A stretch of DNA of 64,000 nt from Duganella sp. 1411 (GCF_017833525.1 NZ_JAFICD010000002.1:806001-870000); one strand, 5' to 3'. Shown: positions 9,580 through 19,226, numbered from the stretch's first letter. The notes: a model not told the origin generated them from the sequence alone. Translations and numbers: made by a program.

Positions 9580-9855
9580 TCAGACCTCGTGCTCGACGTT
9601 GGTGCTGCCGTCGCCCATTTTGCTGGCCCACGCCTGGGTGAAGTAGACTTTTTCCTCCTCGGTCGGGGCGTCGTGCCAGAACACGATCAGCGTACCCTTG
9701 TGGTCGTGCAGCTGGCTGACCTTCTCGATGAAAGTCGGTTTGCCGGCCACGTCAGCCAAGGCGACGACGTAACCGTAGACCCGCGTCAGCCGCTCGATAC
9801 GGTCGGGTTCGGTTAAGCTGTTGGTGGCGGTAAGCGTAGGGTGATCTAAAAACAT
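9580..9855 (-). CDS. Small conserved-looking protein of unknown function
   Basis: 91 residues, acidic, no signal peptide or membrane helix. I do not recognise the family. It has a compact alpha/beta look (RVYGYVVALADVAGK, then KGTLIVFWHDAPTEEEKVYF). It starts with a plausible AGAGACG ribosome site and ends 13 bp before the GGDEF gene, so the two form an operon and it may be a partner or modulator of that protein. Confidence 0.6.
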   Translation of the reverse strand: MFLDHPTLTATNSLTEPDRIERLTRVYGYVVALADVAGKPTFIEKVSQLHDHKGTLIVFWHDAPTEEEKVYFTQAWASKMGDGSTNVEHEV

Positions 9856-10064
9856 CGTCTCTCTCCAAGATGGCAGCCAAGGGGCTGGCCGGTGCTAACG
9901 TCAATGTACCTATTATTTTTCCGTCTGTAAATGCAAGCATGGCGGCCGTGACCTCCGGCGACACAATCGCGGCGTTTTTCCGCCCGGACGGTGGTCAAGC
10001 CCGGGCGCGGCCGGACCGGCATGCTACTATAAATCGCCACCGTAAATCCACAAGACAACAAATC

Positions 10065-10814
10065 TTGACGCCACCCACCCCGCTCCCCCTGGTCCGCACG
10101 CGCGGCGACAAGCGTTCGCTTGAATTTGAGCCCGGCATGATCCAGAGCGAGATGCGGCTGTCGCGCCCGGACCAGCTGGTGCTCAGCTACGCGCGCGCGA
10201 TGATGTGTTTTGTGCTGTTCCACCCGCGGCCGGAGCACATCGTCATGGTCGGCCTGGGCGGCGGCTCGCTGGCCAAGTTCTGCTACCGCTACCTGCCGCA
10301 CAGCCGCATCACCGTGCTCGAGCTGAGCGCCGACGTCATCGCGCTGCGCGAGCAATTCGCCATCCCGCGCGACAATGCGCGTTTCCGCGTCATCGAGGCC
10401 GACGCCGCGCGCCACATGCGCCAGCTGCGCGGCACGGTCGACGTGCTGCTGGTCGACGGCTTCGACGCCGCCGGCCTGCCGCCCGAGCTGGGCAGCGCCG
10501 CCTTCTACGCCGATTGCCGCCGCGCGCTGCGGCCCGGCGGCGTGCTGGTGGCCAATGTGTTCAGTTACGATCCGAATTATGGGGCGATGCTGCGGCGGCT
10601 GCGGCAGGCGTTCCAGGGAAGGATATGCTGGTTTCGCGGCATCGCCGGGAATAACAGGATTTTGTTCGCGGTCAAGGGCGGCGCGCCGTCGCCGGCGCTG
10701 GCGATGCAGCAGAAGGTGGCGCGCAGCCATGGGCTGGCGTTGCCGCTGTTGAACAAGCTGCTGGCGCATTGGACGGTGTTCAAGCTGCGCTGGAACGCGG
10801 GCCTGGGGCATTAA
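10065..10814 (+). CDS. Spermidine synthase-like methyltransferase-fold protein
   Basis: About 249 residues from a TTG at 10065; the frame is open to 9870 but the upstream part has no conserved character. The fold is the Rossmann domain of spermidine synthases: VGLGGGSLAKF (motif I), LELSADVIALR (motif II), DNARFRVIEADAARHMR and VDVLLVDGFD. The N-terminal tetramerisation beta-domain of true SpeE is almost absent and there is no SpeD nearby, so aminopropyl transfer is not assured; such short proteins are often just called spermidine synthase family or fused-synthase-like. The start could also be the ATG at about 10138. Confidence 0.75.
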   Translation: MTPPTPLPLVRTRGDKRSLEFEPGMIQSEMRLSRPDQLVLSYARAMMCFVLFHPRPEHIVMVGLGGGSLAKFCYRYLPHSRITVLELSADVIALREQFAIPRDNARFRVIEADAARHMRQLRGTVDVLLVDGFDAAGLPPELGSAAFYADCRRALRPGGVLVANVFSYDPNYGAMLRRLRQAFQGRICWFRGIAGNNRILFAVKGGAPSPALAMQQKVARSHGLALPLLNKLLAHWTVFKLRWNAGLGH

Positions 10815-10838
10815 GACACCTTGAAAACACCGTGGAAA

Positions 10839-10936
10839 CACGTAGGGCGGATTAGCGCAGCGTAATCCGCCATGCACGCGTTTCGACGGCGCATGCAATG
10901 GCGGATTACGGCGTTCCGCCTAATCCGCCCTACGTG
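10839..10936. repeat. REP-like doublet, copy 2
   Basis: CACGTAGGGCGGATTAGC starts and the inverted form ends this 98 bp element. Two hairpins, first loop GCGCAGCG, second loop CGGCGTTCCGCC. It separates the spermidine-synthase-like gene from the convergent LacI gene and may act as a transcript-end stabiliser for both. Confidence 0.9.
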
Positions 10937-10958
10937 CCTCCGTGGTATCGCGGCGTGT

Positions 10959-12122
10959 TCAGGTGCTACCGCGCTGAATCAGCTCGAAACCGGTATCGAA
11001 CACGCGCGACGCCGCCGTCTGCTCGCCGCCCACGCCATCGATGCGGTCGAGTATCGCCTGCGCCGCCACCAGCCCGATGTTGCGCCCATCCACCCGCACC
11101 GTCGACAGCGGCGGATACGTGTGCGCCGCGAAACTCAAGTCGCCGAAGCCGATCACCGCCAACTGCTCCGGCACCTTCAAGCCGCGGCTCATCGCCTCGA
11201 TCATCAAGCCGTGCGCCAGCGTGTCCGAGCTGCAGTACACGGCGTCGATGTCCGGCGCCAGCGCCAGCAGCCGCGCCAGACCCTCTCGGCCCAGCTGCAT
11301 CGTGGTCGGCGGCGGCATCGTCTGCACCGCCGCCACGGCCACGCCCAGCCTGGCCAGCTCGGCCTGCAAGCCCTGGTTGCGCCGCTCGGCGCGCGGATCG
11401 TCGGCCGACAGGATGGCGATGCGCCGGTAGCCGCGCTCGATCAAGTGCCGCGCCAGCGCGTGGCCCACGCCCTCGTGCGAGAAACCGACCACCATGTCGA
11501 TCGGCGACGGCGACATGTCCCACGCCTCGACCACCGGAATGCGCGCCAGCTGCAGGCGGCGCCGGGTGATATCGGTGTGCAGCGTGCCGGTCAGCATGAC
11601 GCCGTCCGGCCGCCGGCTCAGGATGGTCTCGACCAGCACCTCCTCGCGCCACGCCTCGTAGCGCGACAGGCCCAGCAGCACTTGGTAGCCGGCCTGCGTC
11701 AGCCGGTCGCTGGCCGCCTCCACCATGTCGGCGAAGATCGGCGTGGCGATGGTCGGCAGCACCAGCGAAATGAGCTTGCTGCGGTTCGACGCCAGCGCGC
11801 CGGCCATCATGTTCTTCACGTAGCCGGTCTGCTGCACCGCTTCCTGCACCTTGGCCACCGTGTTGGGGCGCACCAAGTGCGGCTGGTTCAACGCGCGCGA
11901 CACCGTGATCGGCGACACCCCGGCCACCTTGGCGACGTCGATCAGGGTCGCGCCGCTGACGCTCAGGTCGGCCGTGGGCGTGTGCAGCACGCGCAGATCG
12001 GCCCGGTCGGCCGGTTTGGCCGGCTTGGCCGGTTTGACCGTCTTGCGGGCGACTTTTTTACCGGCCGGCTTGGCGGGCTTGGCCTTCCCGGCGGCCGGCT
12101 TGGTGGTTTTTTTGTTATCCAT
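10959..12122 (-). CDS. LacI-family regulator with Lys/Pro-rich N-terminal extension
   Basis: 387 residues. Residues 1-55 are a KPAKPAGKK-type basic low-complexity tail not usual in LacI proteins. The helix-turn-helix follows (ATLIDVAKVAGVSPITVSRA, about 58-77), then a periplasmic-binding-like sugar sensor domain ending in the normal SDTLAHGLMIEAMSRGL and VIGFGDLSFAAHTYPPLSTV segments. It is most like the GntR (gluconate) branch. It is divergent from gudD with 151 bp between, so it probably represses gudD and the GH115 gene in response to a sugar acid. The basic tail resembles that of the histone-like protein at 2.2-2.8 kb. Confidence 0.9.
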   Translation of the reverse strand: MDNKKTTKPAAGKAKPAKPAGKKVARKTVKPAKPAKPADRADLRVLHTPTADLSVSGATLIDVAKVAGVSPITVSRALNQPHLVRPNTVAKVQEAVQQTGYVKNMMAGALASNRSKLISLVLPTIATPIFADMVEAASDRLTQAGYQVLLGLSRYEAWREEVLVETILSRRPDGVMLTGTLHTDITRRRLQLARIPVVEAWDMSPSPIDMVVGFSHEGVGHALARHLIERGYRRIAILSADDPRAERRNQGLQAELARLGVAVAAVQTMPPPTTMQLGREGLARLLALAPDIDAVYCSSDTLAHGLMIEAMSRGLKVPEQLAVIGFGDLSFAAHTYPPLSTVRVDGRNIGLVAAQAILDRIDGVGGEQTAASRVFDTGFELIQRGST

Positions 12123-12232
12123 AACAATGGATTATACATGAGCACATCATTTTCAATCATTTATGCAGGGCTTAAAGCCCCGCAGAGATGTAAATTTGTG
12201 TTGAATTTTCCCATGGCGGCCGGTATGATCAA

Positions 12233-12248
12233 ATGATAGCGCAATCAT
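12233..12248. promoter_or_regulatory. Candidate LacI-type operator in the divergent gudD promoter
   Basis: ATGATAGCGCAATCAT is a 16 bp palindrome with one mismatched pair and a central GC step, the form of LacI/GntR-family operators. It lies 26 bp upstream of the gudD start, between gudD and the divergent LacI-family gene. Assignment is by position and symmetry only. Confidence 0.5.
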
Positions 12249-12273
12249 CAGCACGTCTAAAACAGGAATCAAG

Positions 12274-13638
12274 ATGTCACAGACCCCATCCCCAACCACT
12301 TCCGCCGCCCACGACACCCCGCGCGTGGTCGCCATGCGCGTCATCCCGGTCGCCGGCCGCGACAGCATGCTGCTCAACCTGAGCGGCGCGCACGGCCCCT
12401 ACTTCACCCGCAACCTGGTGATCCTCACCGACAGCGCCGGCCGCAGCGGCGTGGGCGAGGTGCCCGGCGGCGAGGCGATCCGGCAGACGCTGGAGGACGC
12501 GCGCGAGCTGGTGGTCGGCCGCGCCGTGGGCGACTACAACGCGGTGCTCAACCAGGCGCGCCGCGCCTTCGCCGACCGCGACGCCGGCGGCCGCGGCCTG
12601 CAGACGTTCGACCTGCGCGTGGCGATCCACGCCATCACCGCGCTCGAGGCGGCGCTGCTCGATTTGCTGGGGCAGTTCCTGGGCGTGCCGGTCGCCGCCC
12701 TGCTCGGCGACGGCCAGCAGCGCGACGCCGTCGAAATGCTCGGCTACCTGTTCTACGTCGGCGACCGCAAGCTCACCGCCCTGCCCTACGCGGACACGCC
12801 GGCCGACGCCGCCGACGACTGGCTGCGCCTGCGCAACGAGGCCGCGCTGACGCCAGAGGCCGTGGTCCGCCTGGCCGAGGCGGCGTACCAGCGCTACGGC
12901 TTCAACGACTTCAAGCTCAAGGGCGGCGTGTTCCGGGGCGAGGAGGAAATCGAGGCGGTCACCGCGCTGGCCGAACGCTTCCCCGATGCGCGCATCACGC
13001 TGGACCCGAACGGCGGCTGGCTGCTCAAGGACGCGATCCGCCTGTGCCGCGACCAGCACCACGTGCTGGCCTACGCCGAGGACCCGTGCGGCGCCGAGAA
13101 CGGCTACTCGGGACGCGAAGTGATGGCCGAGTTCCGCCGCGCCACCGGCCTGCTGACCGCCACCAACATGATCGCCACCGACTGGCGCGAGCTGGGCCAC
13201 GCGGTCCAGCTGCAATCGGTCGACATCCCGCTGGCCGATCCGCACTTCTGGACCATGCGCGGCTCGGTGCGGGTGGCGCAGATGTGCCACGAATGGGGCC
13301 TGACCTGGGGTTCGCACTCGAACAACCACTTCGACGTCTCGCTGGCGATGTTCACCCACGTGGCGGCCGCCGCGCCGGGCAAGATCACCGCCATCGACAC
13401 CCACTGGATCTGGCAGGACGGCCAGCACCTGACGCGCGAGCCGTTGAAGATCGAGGGCGGCATGGTCAAGGTGCCGGCCAAGCCGGGCCTCGGCGTCGAG
13501 CTGGACATGGAGGCGGTCGAGGCCGCCCACCAGCTCTACCTCGGCATGGGCCTGGGCGCGCGCGACGACGGCGTGGCCATGCAGTACCTGATCCCGGGTT
13601 GGAAGTTCGATAACAAGATGCCGTGCATGGTGCGGTGA
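12274..13638 (+). CDS. gudD: Glucarate dehydratase
   Basis: 454 residues, the standard length. GudD, of the enolase superfamily, dehydrates D-glucarate to 5-keto-4-deoxy-glucarate. Visible catalytic elements: the KxK base pair K214-L-K216 in FKLKGG, metal ligand D244 in TLDPNGGW, the EDPCG loop near 270, and the catalytic His region HSNNHFD at 348-354. The start ATG follows a GGAATCAAG-type site. The stop TGA overlaps the ATG of the GH115 gene (TGATG). Its last 275 bp occur again at 16753-17027. Confidence 0.95.
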   Translation: MSQTPSPTTSAAHDTPRVVAMRVIPVAGRDSMLLNLSGAHGPYFTRNLVILTDSAGRSGVGEVPGGEAIRQTLEDARELVVGRAVGDYNAVLNQARRAFADRDAGGRGLQTFDLRVAIHAITALEAALLDLLGQFLGVPVAALLGDGQQRDAVEMLGYLFYVGDRKLTALPYADTPADAADDWLRLRNEAALTPEAVVRLAEAAYQRYGFNDFKLKGGVFRGEEEIEAVTALAERFPDARITLDPNGGWLLKDAIRLCRDQHHVLAYAEDPCGAENGYSGREVMAEFRRATGLLTATNMIATDWRELGHAVQLQSVDIPLADPHFWTMRGSVRVAQMCHEWGLTWGSHSNNHFDVSLAMFTHVAAAAPGKITAIDTHWIWQDGQHLTREPLKIEGGMVKVPAKPGLGVELDMEAVEAAHQLYLGMGLGARDDGVAMQYLIPGWKFDNKMPCMVR

Positions 13639-16583
13639 TGTGGGCGGCTACTTCCACGGCGATCCGGCGCCGCGCCGTCAGCCCTGCCCGGCTTGCCCGG
13701 CTGCTTGCGGCATTGGCTTGGCTGATGGCTACCACCGCAGCCCATGCGCTGGGCACCGGCCGCTTTGTGCAACTGGACGGCGGCGAAGGCGTGGTCGTTG
13801 CCGCCGACGGACGCGCGGCGCCACTGCTGGTTTCGCCCGGCGATTTCCCCGGCGTGCTGCGCGCGGCGCGCGATTTGCAACGTGATGTCGGCAAGGTCAG
13901 CGGCGCCACCCCGGCGTGGCGCACGGACACCGTGGCCATGGCGGGCGACATCATCATCGCGGGCACGCTGGGCCGGCATCCAGTGATCGACCGGCTGGCG
14001 AAGGAAGGAAAAATCGATACGGCCACCCTCGCCGGGCAATGGGAGGGTTTTCTGATCCAGGCCGTCGTGGATCCAATGCCGGGCGTGAAGCGCGCACTGG
14101 TCATTGCAGGCAGCGACAAGCGCGGCACGATCTATGGCCTGTATACGCTGTCCGAACAGATCGGCGTCTCGCCGTGGCACTGGTGGGCCGACGTGCCGAC
14201 GCCCCGCCACCGTTCGCTCACCATTCCGCTCGCCACGCACGTCGCGGAAAAGCCCGTCGTGCAATACCGCGGCATTTTCCTGAACGACGAGGCACCGGCG
14301 CTCACCAACTGGGCAAAGGAACGCTTCGGAGGCTTCAACCGGCAGTTTTACGAGAAACTGTTTGAACTGATGTTGCGCATGCGGGCGAATTATCTGTGGC
14401 CGGCGATGTGGTATTCGTCGTTCTATGACGACGACAAGGGCAATGGCGAGTTGGCGGACACGATGGGCATTGTCATGGGCACTTCGCATCATGAGCCTAT
14501 GATGCGAGCCCAGCAGGAATGGCACCGCTATGGCAAAGGCCCTTGGGACTATCAGCGAAATGGCGACACGCTACGCGAGTTCTGGGCCGGCGGTTTGCGC
14601 AATACGCGGAACTACGAAAGCGTTATCACGATGGCCATGCGTGGCGACGGCGACGAACCGATGTCCGACAGCGCGAACGTGGGGCTGCTCGAACGCATCG
14701 TCGCCGACCAGCGCGACCTGATCCGGAACGAATGGCAGCGCGAGCCGGATACGGTTCCGCAGTTGTGGGCGCTATACAAGGAAGTACAGGACTACTATGA
14801 AAAAGGCATGCGCGTGCCGGACGACATGCTGCTGCTCTGGTGCGACGACAACTGGGGCAATATCCGCCGGCTACCGACGGCCGAGGAGCGCAAGCGGCGC
14901 GGCGGCGCCGGGGTGTACTATCACTTCGACTACGTCGGCGTGCCCCGCTCCTACAAGTGGCTGAACGTGACCCAGATCGGCAAGGTGTGGGAGCAGATGA
15001 ACCTGGCGAACGAGTATGGTGCGAACCGGATGTGGATCGTCAACGTGGGCGACCTGAAGCCGATGGAAGTGCCGACCGAATTTTTCCTTTCCTATGCATG
15101 GGACCCGGCGGCTTGGCCCGCCGAGCGCCTTCCGGACTACCTGCGCCAGTGGGCCGCCCGCGAATTCGGCACGCGGCACGCGCACCGGATTGCCGACATC
15201 GTCGACAAATACACCCGCTACAATGCGCGCCGCCGGCCTGAACAGCTGGCCCCGGATACCTACAGCCTCGTGAACTACGACGAGGCCGAACGCGTGGTTG
15301 CCGACTACACCCTGTTAGCGGAGGAAGCGCAACGCATTGGCAAGACGCTGCCCACGCCCATGCGCGACGCCTACTTCCAGCTCGTGGAGTACCCGGTGCG
15401 GGCCTCCGCCAACGCGGTGGATCTCTATGTGTCCGCCGGCCGCAACCAGCTCTACGCGCGCCAGGGACGGGTCAGCACCAACGATATGGCGGCGCGGGTG
15501 CGTCGGCTGTTCCGGCACGACGCCGAACTGGCAAGCCAGTACCAGCATGGCGTCAGCGCAGGGAAGTGGAATCACATGATGTCGCAGACGCGTTTCGGCT
15601 ACACGAACTGGGACCAGCCTTACCGCGATGTGATGCCGGCCGTGTCCGAGCTGCGCATTCCCGAACCTGGCCAGCTGGCGGCGCCGAACGGCATTCATCC
15701 GTCAGACCGAATGGGCGTGGCGGTCGACGGCAATCCCGTCGCATGGCCCGTCTTCCCGATCCGCCAGCTGGTTCTGCCGGCGCTCGACCGGTACGAACGA
15801 AAGCCCCGCCATATCGACCTGTTCAACCGGAGCGGCGCACCGTTCGATTACACGATTACCGCCAGCCAGTCGTGGCTGACGATCAGCCAGCCGGCCGGCC
15901 GTGTGGGCAAGGATCGCCGCATTGCCATCGATGTCGACTGGGATGCCGTGCCGGCCGGCCTGACGGAGGCGGAGCTTACCGTACGCGGTCCGGACAAGGC
16001 CAATGTAGTGATTAAGGTGCCGGTGCATGCGCGCAGCAATGCCGTGGAAGGCCACGTTGAAACGGGCGGCGTGATCGCCATCGAGGCAGAACACTACACC
16101 CGCGCGCTGGCGCCGGTGGGCAGGCGGTGGCAGACGATCCCTGGCTACGGTCGGACGCTGTCCGGCGTGACGCCGATGCCCAGCACGGCGCCGGCCCTCA
16201 CCGTGCAGGACGGCATGCGGCTCGAGTACGACGTCCATCTGTTCAGTGCGGGCGAGGTGAAACTGCATGTGGTCTTGTCACCGACGCTGAAGTTCCAACC
16301 CGGCGCTGGCTTCCGCTACGCGGTGTCGGTCGACGATGGCCTTCCCGAAGAAGTCCGCGTGCACGCCGACCAGTCCGAAGATTATTGGCGCCAAATCGTA
16401 TCGGACGGCGTAGCGAAGTTCGTCACGACGCACCGGGTTGACCAACCCGGCAAGCACACGTTGAAGTTCTGGTCGCTCGATCCCGGCCTTGTGCTGCAGC
16501 GGCTTGTCATCGACGCGGGAGGATTGCGGCCAAGTTACTTGGGACCACCAGAAAGTCCCCGGATCGTGCCCGCCAAAGAGTAA
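13638..16583 (+). CDS. GH115 xylan alpha-1,2-glucuronidase, secreted
   Basis: 981 residues from the ATG that overlaps the gudD stop. A signal peptide (ARLLAALAWLMATTAAHA) covers the first about 37 residues, so the enzyme is periplasmic or secreted. The body has GH115 features: the N-terminal GSDKRGTIYGLYTLSEQIG segment near 155-175, YRGIFLNDEAP, MRANYLWPAMW and VWIVNVGDLKPME-like barrel segments, and a C-terminal beta domain (about 835-980). It would release 4-O-methyl-glucuronic acid from glucuronoxylan; oxidised uronate would feed GudD. Its codon use is less GC-extreme than that of gudD and it is flanked by a 275 bp direct repeat, which suggests insertion by recombination. Confidence 0.88.
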   Translation: MWAATSTAIRRRAVSPARLARLLAALAWLMATTAAHALGTGRFVQLDGGEGVVVAADGRAAPLLVSPGDFPGVLRAARDLQRDVGKVSGATPAWRTDTVAMAGDIIIAGTLGRHPVIDRLAKEGKIDTATLAGQWEGFLIQAVVDPMPGVKRALVIAGSDKRGTIYGLYTLSEQIGVSPWHWWADVPTPRHRSLTIPLATHVAEKPVVQYRGIFLNDEAPALTNWAKERFGGFNRQFYEKLFELMLRMRANYLWPAMWYSSFYDDDKGNGELADTMGIVMGTSHHEPMMRAQQEWHRYGKGPWDYQRNGDTLREFWAGGLRNTRNYESVITMAMRGDGDEPMSDSANVGLLERIVADQRDLIRNEWQREPDTVPQLWALYKEVQDYYEKGMRVPDDMLLLWCDDNWGNIRRLPTAEERKRRGGAGVYYHFDYVGVPRSYKWLNVTQIGKVWEQMNLANEYGANRMWIVNVGDLKPMEVPTEFFLSYAWDPAAWPAERLPDYLRQWAAREFGTRHAHRIADIVDKYTRYNARRRPEQLAPDTYSLVNYDEAERVVADYTLLAEEAQRIGKTLPTPMRDAYFQLVEYPVRASANAVDLYVSAGRNQLYARQGRVSTNDMAARVRRLFRHDAELASQYQHGVSAGKWNHMMSQTRFGYTNWDQPYRDVMPAVSELRIPEPGQLAAPNGIHPSDRMGVAVDGNPVAWPVFPIRQLVLPALDRYERKPRHIDLFNRSGAPFDYTITASQSWLTISQPAGRVGKDRRIAIDVDWDAVPAGLTEAELTVRGPDKANVVIKVPVHARSNAVEGHVETGGVIAIEAEHYTRALAPVGRRWQTIPGYGRTLSGVTPMPSTAPALTVQDGMRLEYDVHLFSAGEVKLHVVLSPTLKFQPGAGFRYAVSVDDGLPEEVRVHADQSEDYWRQIVSDGVAKFVTTHRVDQPGKHTLKFWSLDPGLVLQRLVIDAGGLRPSYLGPPESPRIVPAKE

Positions 16584-16752
16584 TCGAGGCCGCCTCCGGC
16601 CCGACGCCGCATATGAAGTTATGGTGCGGCGCCAATGTGCGGGCCACGCCGGGCCCGGAGGTCGGAACATGGGTACCGGGTAGTTCGGGCACCGTGTCAT
16701 CGCTTCCTTGGAGAACATTGCGACCAGATGCGGGGCCTCCGCTTGAGCCGCC

Positions 16753-17027
16753 CGGCCGCCGCGCCGGGCAAGATCACCGCCATCGACACCCACCGGATCT
16801 GGCAGGACGGCCAGCACCTGACGCGCGAGCCTTTGAAGATCGAAGGCGGCATGGTCAAGGTGCCGGCCAAGCCGGGCCTCGGCGTCGAGCTGGACATGGA
16901 GGCGGTCGAAGCCGCCCTCCAGCTCTACCTCGGCATGGGCCTGGGCGCGCGCGACGACGGCGTGGCCATGCAGTACCTGATCCTTGGCTGGAAGTTCGAC
17001 AACAAGATGCCGTGCATGGTGCGGTGA
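16753..17027 (+). pseudogene. Duplicated 3' end of gudD (remnant)
   Basis: These 275 bp match 13364-13638, the end of gudD including its stop codon, with about nine mismatches by eye. Translated, it gives [20 protein letters not shown] and onward to KMPCMVR and stop, with W-to-R, H-to-L and P-to-L changes. No start or catalytic part is present, so it is a non-functional fragment. It marks the right edge of the block that contains the GH115 gene. Flanks 16584-16752 and 17028-17372 hold nothing I can identify. Confidence 0.92.
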
Positions 17028-17372
17028 GTTCGATCATGTGCATGAGCGTTCTGTGAGTTCAGCTGGACGCCGCTCGACGCTGGGGGGGCAGTCCTGCCTC
17101 CCGCTCCACTGTCACATCGCAGCCAAGTTGGACTAGATCGTTCGTCACGATGACGGGCGGCTTCCGCCCCACAGCCGCCCCTCGTCCCTCACGCGGGAGC
17201 GGGAATCCCATAGCGCTCCCCTGGCAGTATGCACATGGGTAGGCCGCCCAGCTCCTTGTAGCAAAAGCCCGATTTTTCGCCCTGTTTTTCCCTATTTTCC
17301 CCGCGATTGAACTGTCGCCGCGCTTCCCGGTCTAAATATGACAAAGCAGAACAAAATAGGGGAGAAAATCGA

Positions 17373-17996
17373 ATGAATACCACAGTGACCGTGCAGCTGC
17401 CCACCGACACCCTGCTCCAACTGATAGAAAAGCTGCGCCGCCGTGGCGGTTCGCAAGACATTTCGGAAGCCATCACGAAGGCCATCGAATGCTGGCTGGA
17501 AGACCCGGCCAGATTCGCGCCCGGCGCGGACCCTGAGGACATGCACGGCTATCAATGGAAATCGCTGTTCCTTCCCGAAGGCACCGTGTTGAAATCGTGG
17601 AGTTACGGCGAAAACAACTACGCTCGCGTTGAAGGCGATCAGATCATTCACGATGGCCGCGCGGTGTCGCCGAACCAGTTCGCGCAATCGTTCGCGCGCT
17701 CGACGCGCAATGCGTGGCAGGACTTATTCATCCGCCGTCCGGGCGACAAGACTTTCAAAATAGCATGCCGGCTGCGTGATGAACTGATCGCGGCGGCGAA
17801 GCCAGCCGCCGCCACGCCAACCGGTACGATCCCGACTGGCTCCACCGCAGTGCCGCCGCTGGCGGTTGGATCAACGGCAACCTTGCCCGCGCCGCAGGCC
17901 CCGTCCCCAGCTGGCCAGCCAGCGCGAAAGGTTCACGCTTTGTCACTGCCGGACAAAAGTCGTCCCGAAGCAGCCGTTACCAGAACGGTCAGGTGA
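17373..17996 (+). CDS. Unknown protein with ribbon-helix-helix-like N-terminus
   Basis: 207 residues. The ATG at 17373 has AGGGGAG upstream and is preferred over the longer frame. Residues 1-45 (MNTTVTVQLPTDTLLQLIEK, then SQDISEAITKAIECWL) have the beta-helix-helix pattern of RHH DNA-binding domains. A middle region (about 55-130) with LPEGTVLKSWSYGENNYARV looks like a small independent domain. The C-terminal 70 residues are Pro/Ala/Thr-rich and disordered. The function is unknown; it may be a regulator carried by the accessory patch. Confidence 0.6.
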   Translation: MNTTVTVQLPTDTLLQLIEKLRRRGGSQDISEAITKAIECWLEDPARFAPGADPEDMHGYQWKSLFLPEGTVLKSWSYGENNYARVEGDQIIHDGRAVSPNQFAQSFARSTRNAWQDLFIRRPGDKTFKIACRLRDELIAAAKPAAATPTGTIPTGSTAVPPLAVGSTATLPAPQAPSPAGQPARKVHALSLPDKSRPEAAVTRTVR

Positions 17997-18085
17997 GCGG
18001 AATAACAACAAAAAGACAATATCTGATTGTCATTTTCACAATGAAGTTTTATGATGGGGAACCCCTCCTCCCCGAAAGATGCTCG

Positions 18086-18586
18086 ATGAATAAATTGCCC
18101 CTGCGCATCGCTGCCGGCGCCCTTTGGCTCGCCGTTTCCGGCGCGTCGATGGCAGATTCTTCCATTACTATGCCAATTGAAATCGACGGCATGCTGACGG
18201 AAATTCCTGGCCCGTCGCTGCGCTGTCCGTCCAAGTTCGGCGGCGTAACCATCGGGCGTGGCGACGGCGCCCTTACCGGCCCGGTGGCATTCATCGCCAA
18301 TGATTGCATCACCCAAAGCGGCACGTTGTTTACGTTCAGCGCCGGCAAGTTAATCATCCTCACTGTCGCCGGCGACCAGATCTTCGCCGACTATAGCGGT
18401 CAGTTTGTTCCAACGGGCGTAGGGTCGAATTTCGTATTCAGTGGCGCCACGTTCCAAGTGACAGGCGGTACGGGGAAATTCAGCAAGGCCAGCGGCGGCG
18501 GTAACATGACCGGCGCTGAAGACATCAGCACGGGCCAAGGCACGATCAAACTGAGCGGTCGCATCACCTATAAGGACAAGAACTGA
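18086..18586 (+). CDS. Small secreted beta-rich protein, unknown
   Basis: 166 residues. A signal peptide (LRIAAGALWLAVSGASMA, cleavage near 23) is followed by a beta-rich mature part with only two Cys and a repeated Gly-rich pattern, GATFQVTGGTGKFSKASG, resembling the barrel strands of secreted allene-oxide-cyclase-like or DUF3224-type proteins. I do not assign a family. The upstream frame to 17993 overlaps the previous gene; the ATG at 18086 matches the signal peptide. 18587-18803 downstream is empty. Confidence 0.6.
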   Translation: MNKLPLRIAAGALWLAVSGASMADSSITMPIEIDGMLTEIPGPSLRCPSKFGGVTIGRGDGALTGPVAFIANDCITQSGTLFTFSAGKLIILTVAGDQIFADYSGQFVPTGVGSNFVFSGATFQVTGGTGKFSKASGGGNMTGAEDISTGQGTIKLSGRITYKDKN

Positions 18587-18803
18587 TCCAATACGCATGT
18601 CTGGCTCGTGCACAGCGGACAACGGATTGAGCTTGGAAATACCATCCCTGCCAGCCCTGGCACAACTAAGGCGCACCCTGGAAGTGCCGGGTGCAATGAA
18701 ACTCCTGTTTGGCATCTCGTTTGGCCGGGCAGAGATGGCAGCGCGACAAGTCCCCTCACCTTCCGCGCGTCCTAAGCGAGCGCGTGGTTATGAACGACTA
18801 ACT

Positions 18804-19226
18804 CTATTGGAACTGCTTGTCGCTCCACGTACTATCCCCAAAATGCTTTTCAGCTAAAGCACGAATATAGGCATAACCCCAAATTGGAGGACCATTCGTT
18901 GTGAGTCCCGTGTATTCCACTTCTGACTCCACGTCCCAAGTTTCATGCAGCTCACCTTGTACTTCGCCTCCGTTGCGTTGGATTGCACGGATATGCATAA
19001 ACCCGTTCTGTAATACCCGTGTGCTCTTTAAGTTTGAAGGCGCCGGCAATGAGGCGCCGGACCAATTCAAAAGTCCGCCAAGAAACAGGGAACGATTCAG
19101 CTTTCCTTCGGAGGTGGTACGAGCCAGGACTATGCCGCAGACGAAGTGACCATTACTCAGCTGAAAACTCCAGTATTGCCCCTGCCGTAGATATGCAGTC
19201 GAGCGAGGTTCAAACGGGAAAATCAT
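18804..19226 (-). CDS. Imm26-like putative immunity protein
   Basis: 140 residues from the ATG at 19226. The pattern LRQGQYWSFQLSNGHFVCGI followed by a run of hydrophobic strands resembles the immunity protein 26 family (a small beta-barrel found next to contact-dependent or T6SS toxins). The frame is open to 19367, but that part runs through the terminator of the upstream gene and into its coding end, so it is not used. No clear ribosome site is visible, so the start is uncertain. Base composition is clearly more AT-rich than that of its neighbours, a sign of transfer. No toxin is nearby. Confidence 0.5.
   Translation of the reverse strand: MIFPFEPRSTAYLRQGQYWSFQLSNGHFVCGIVLARTTSEGKLNRSLFLGGLLNWSGASLPAPSNLKSTRVLQNGFMHIRAIQRNGGEVQGELHETWDVESEVEYTGLTTNGPPIWGYAYIRALAEKHFGDSTWSDKQFQ

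Noticed and set aside
13364-17027. Composite transposon around the GH115 gene
   Set aside because: The direct repeats are the end of gudD itself; there is no transposase, inverted terminal repeat or target duplication.
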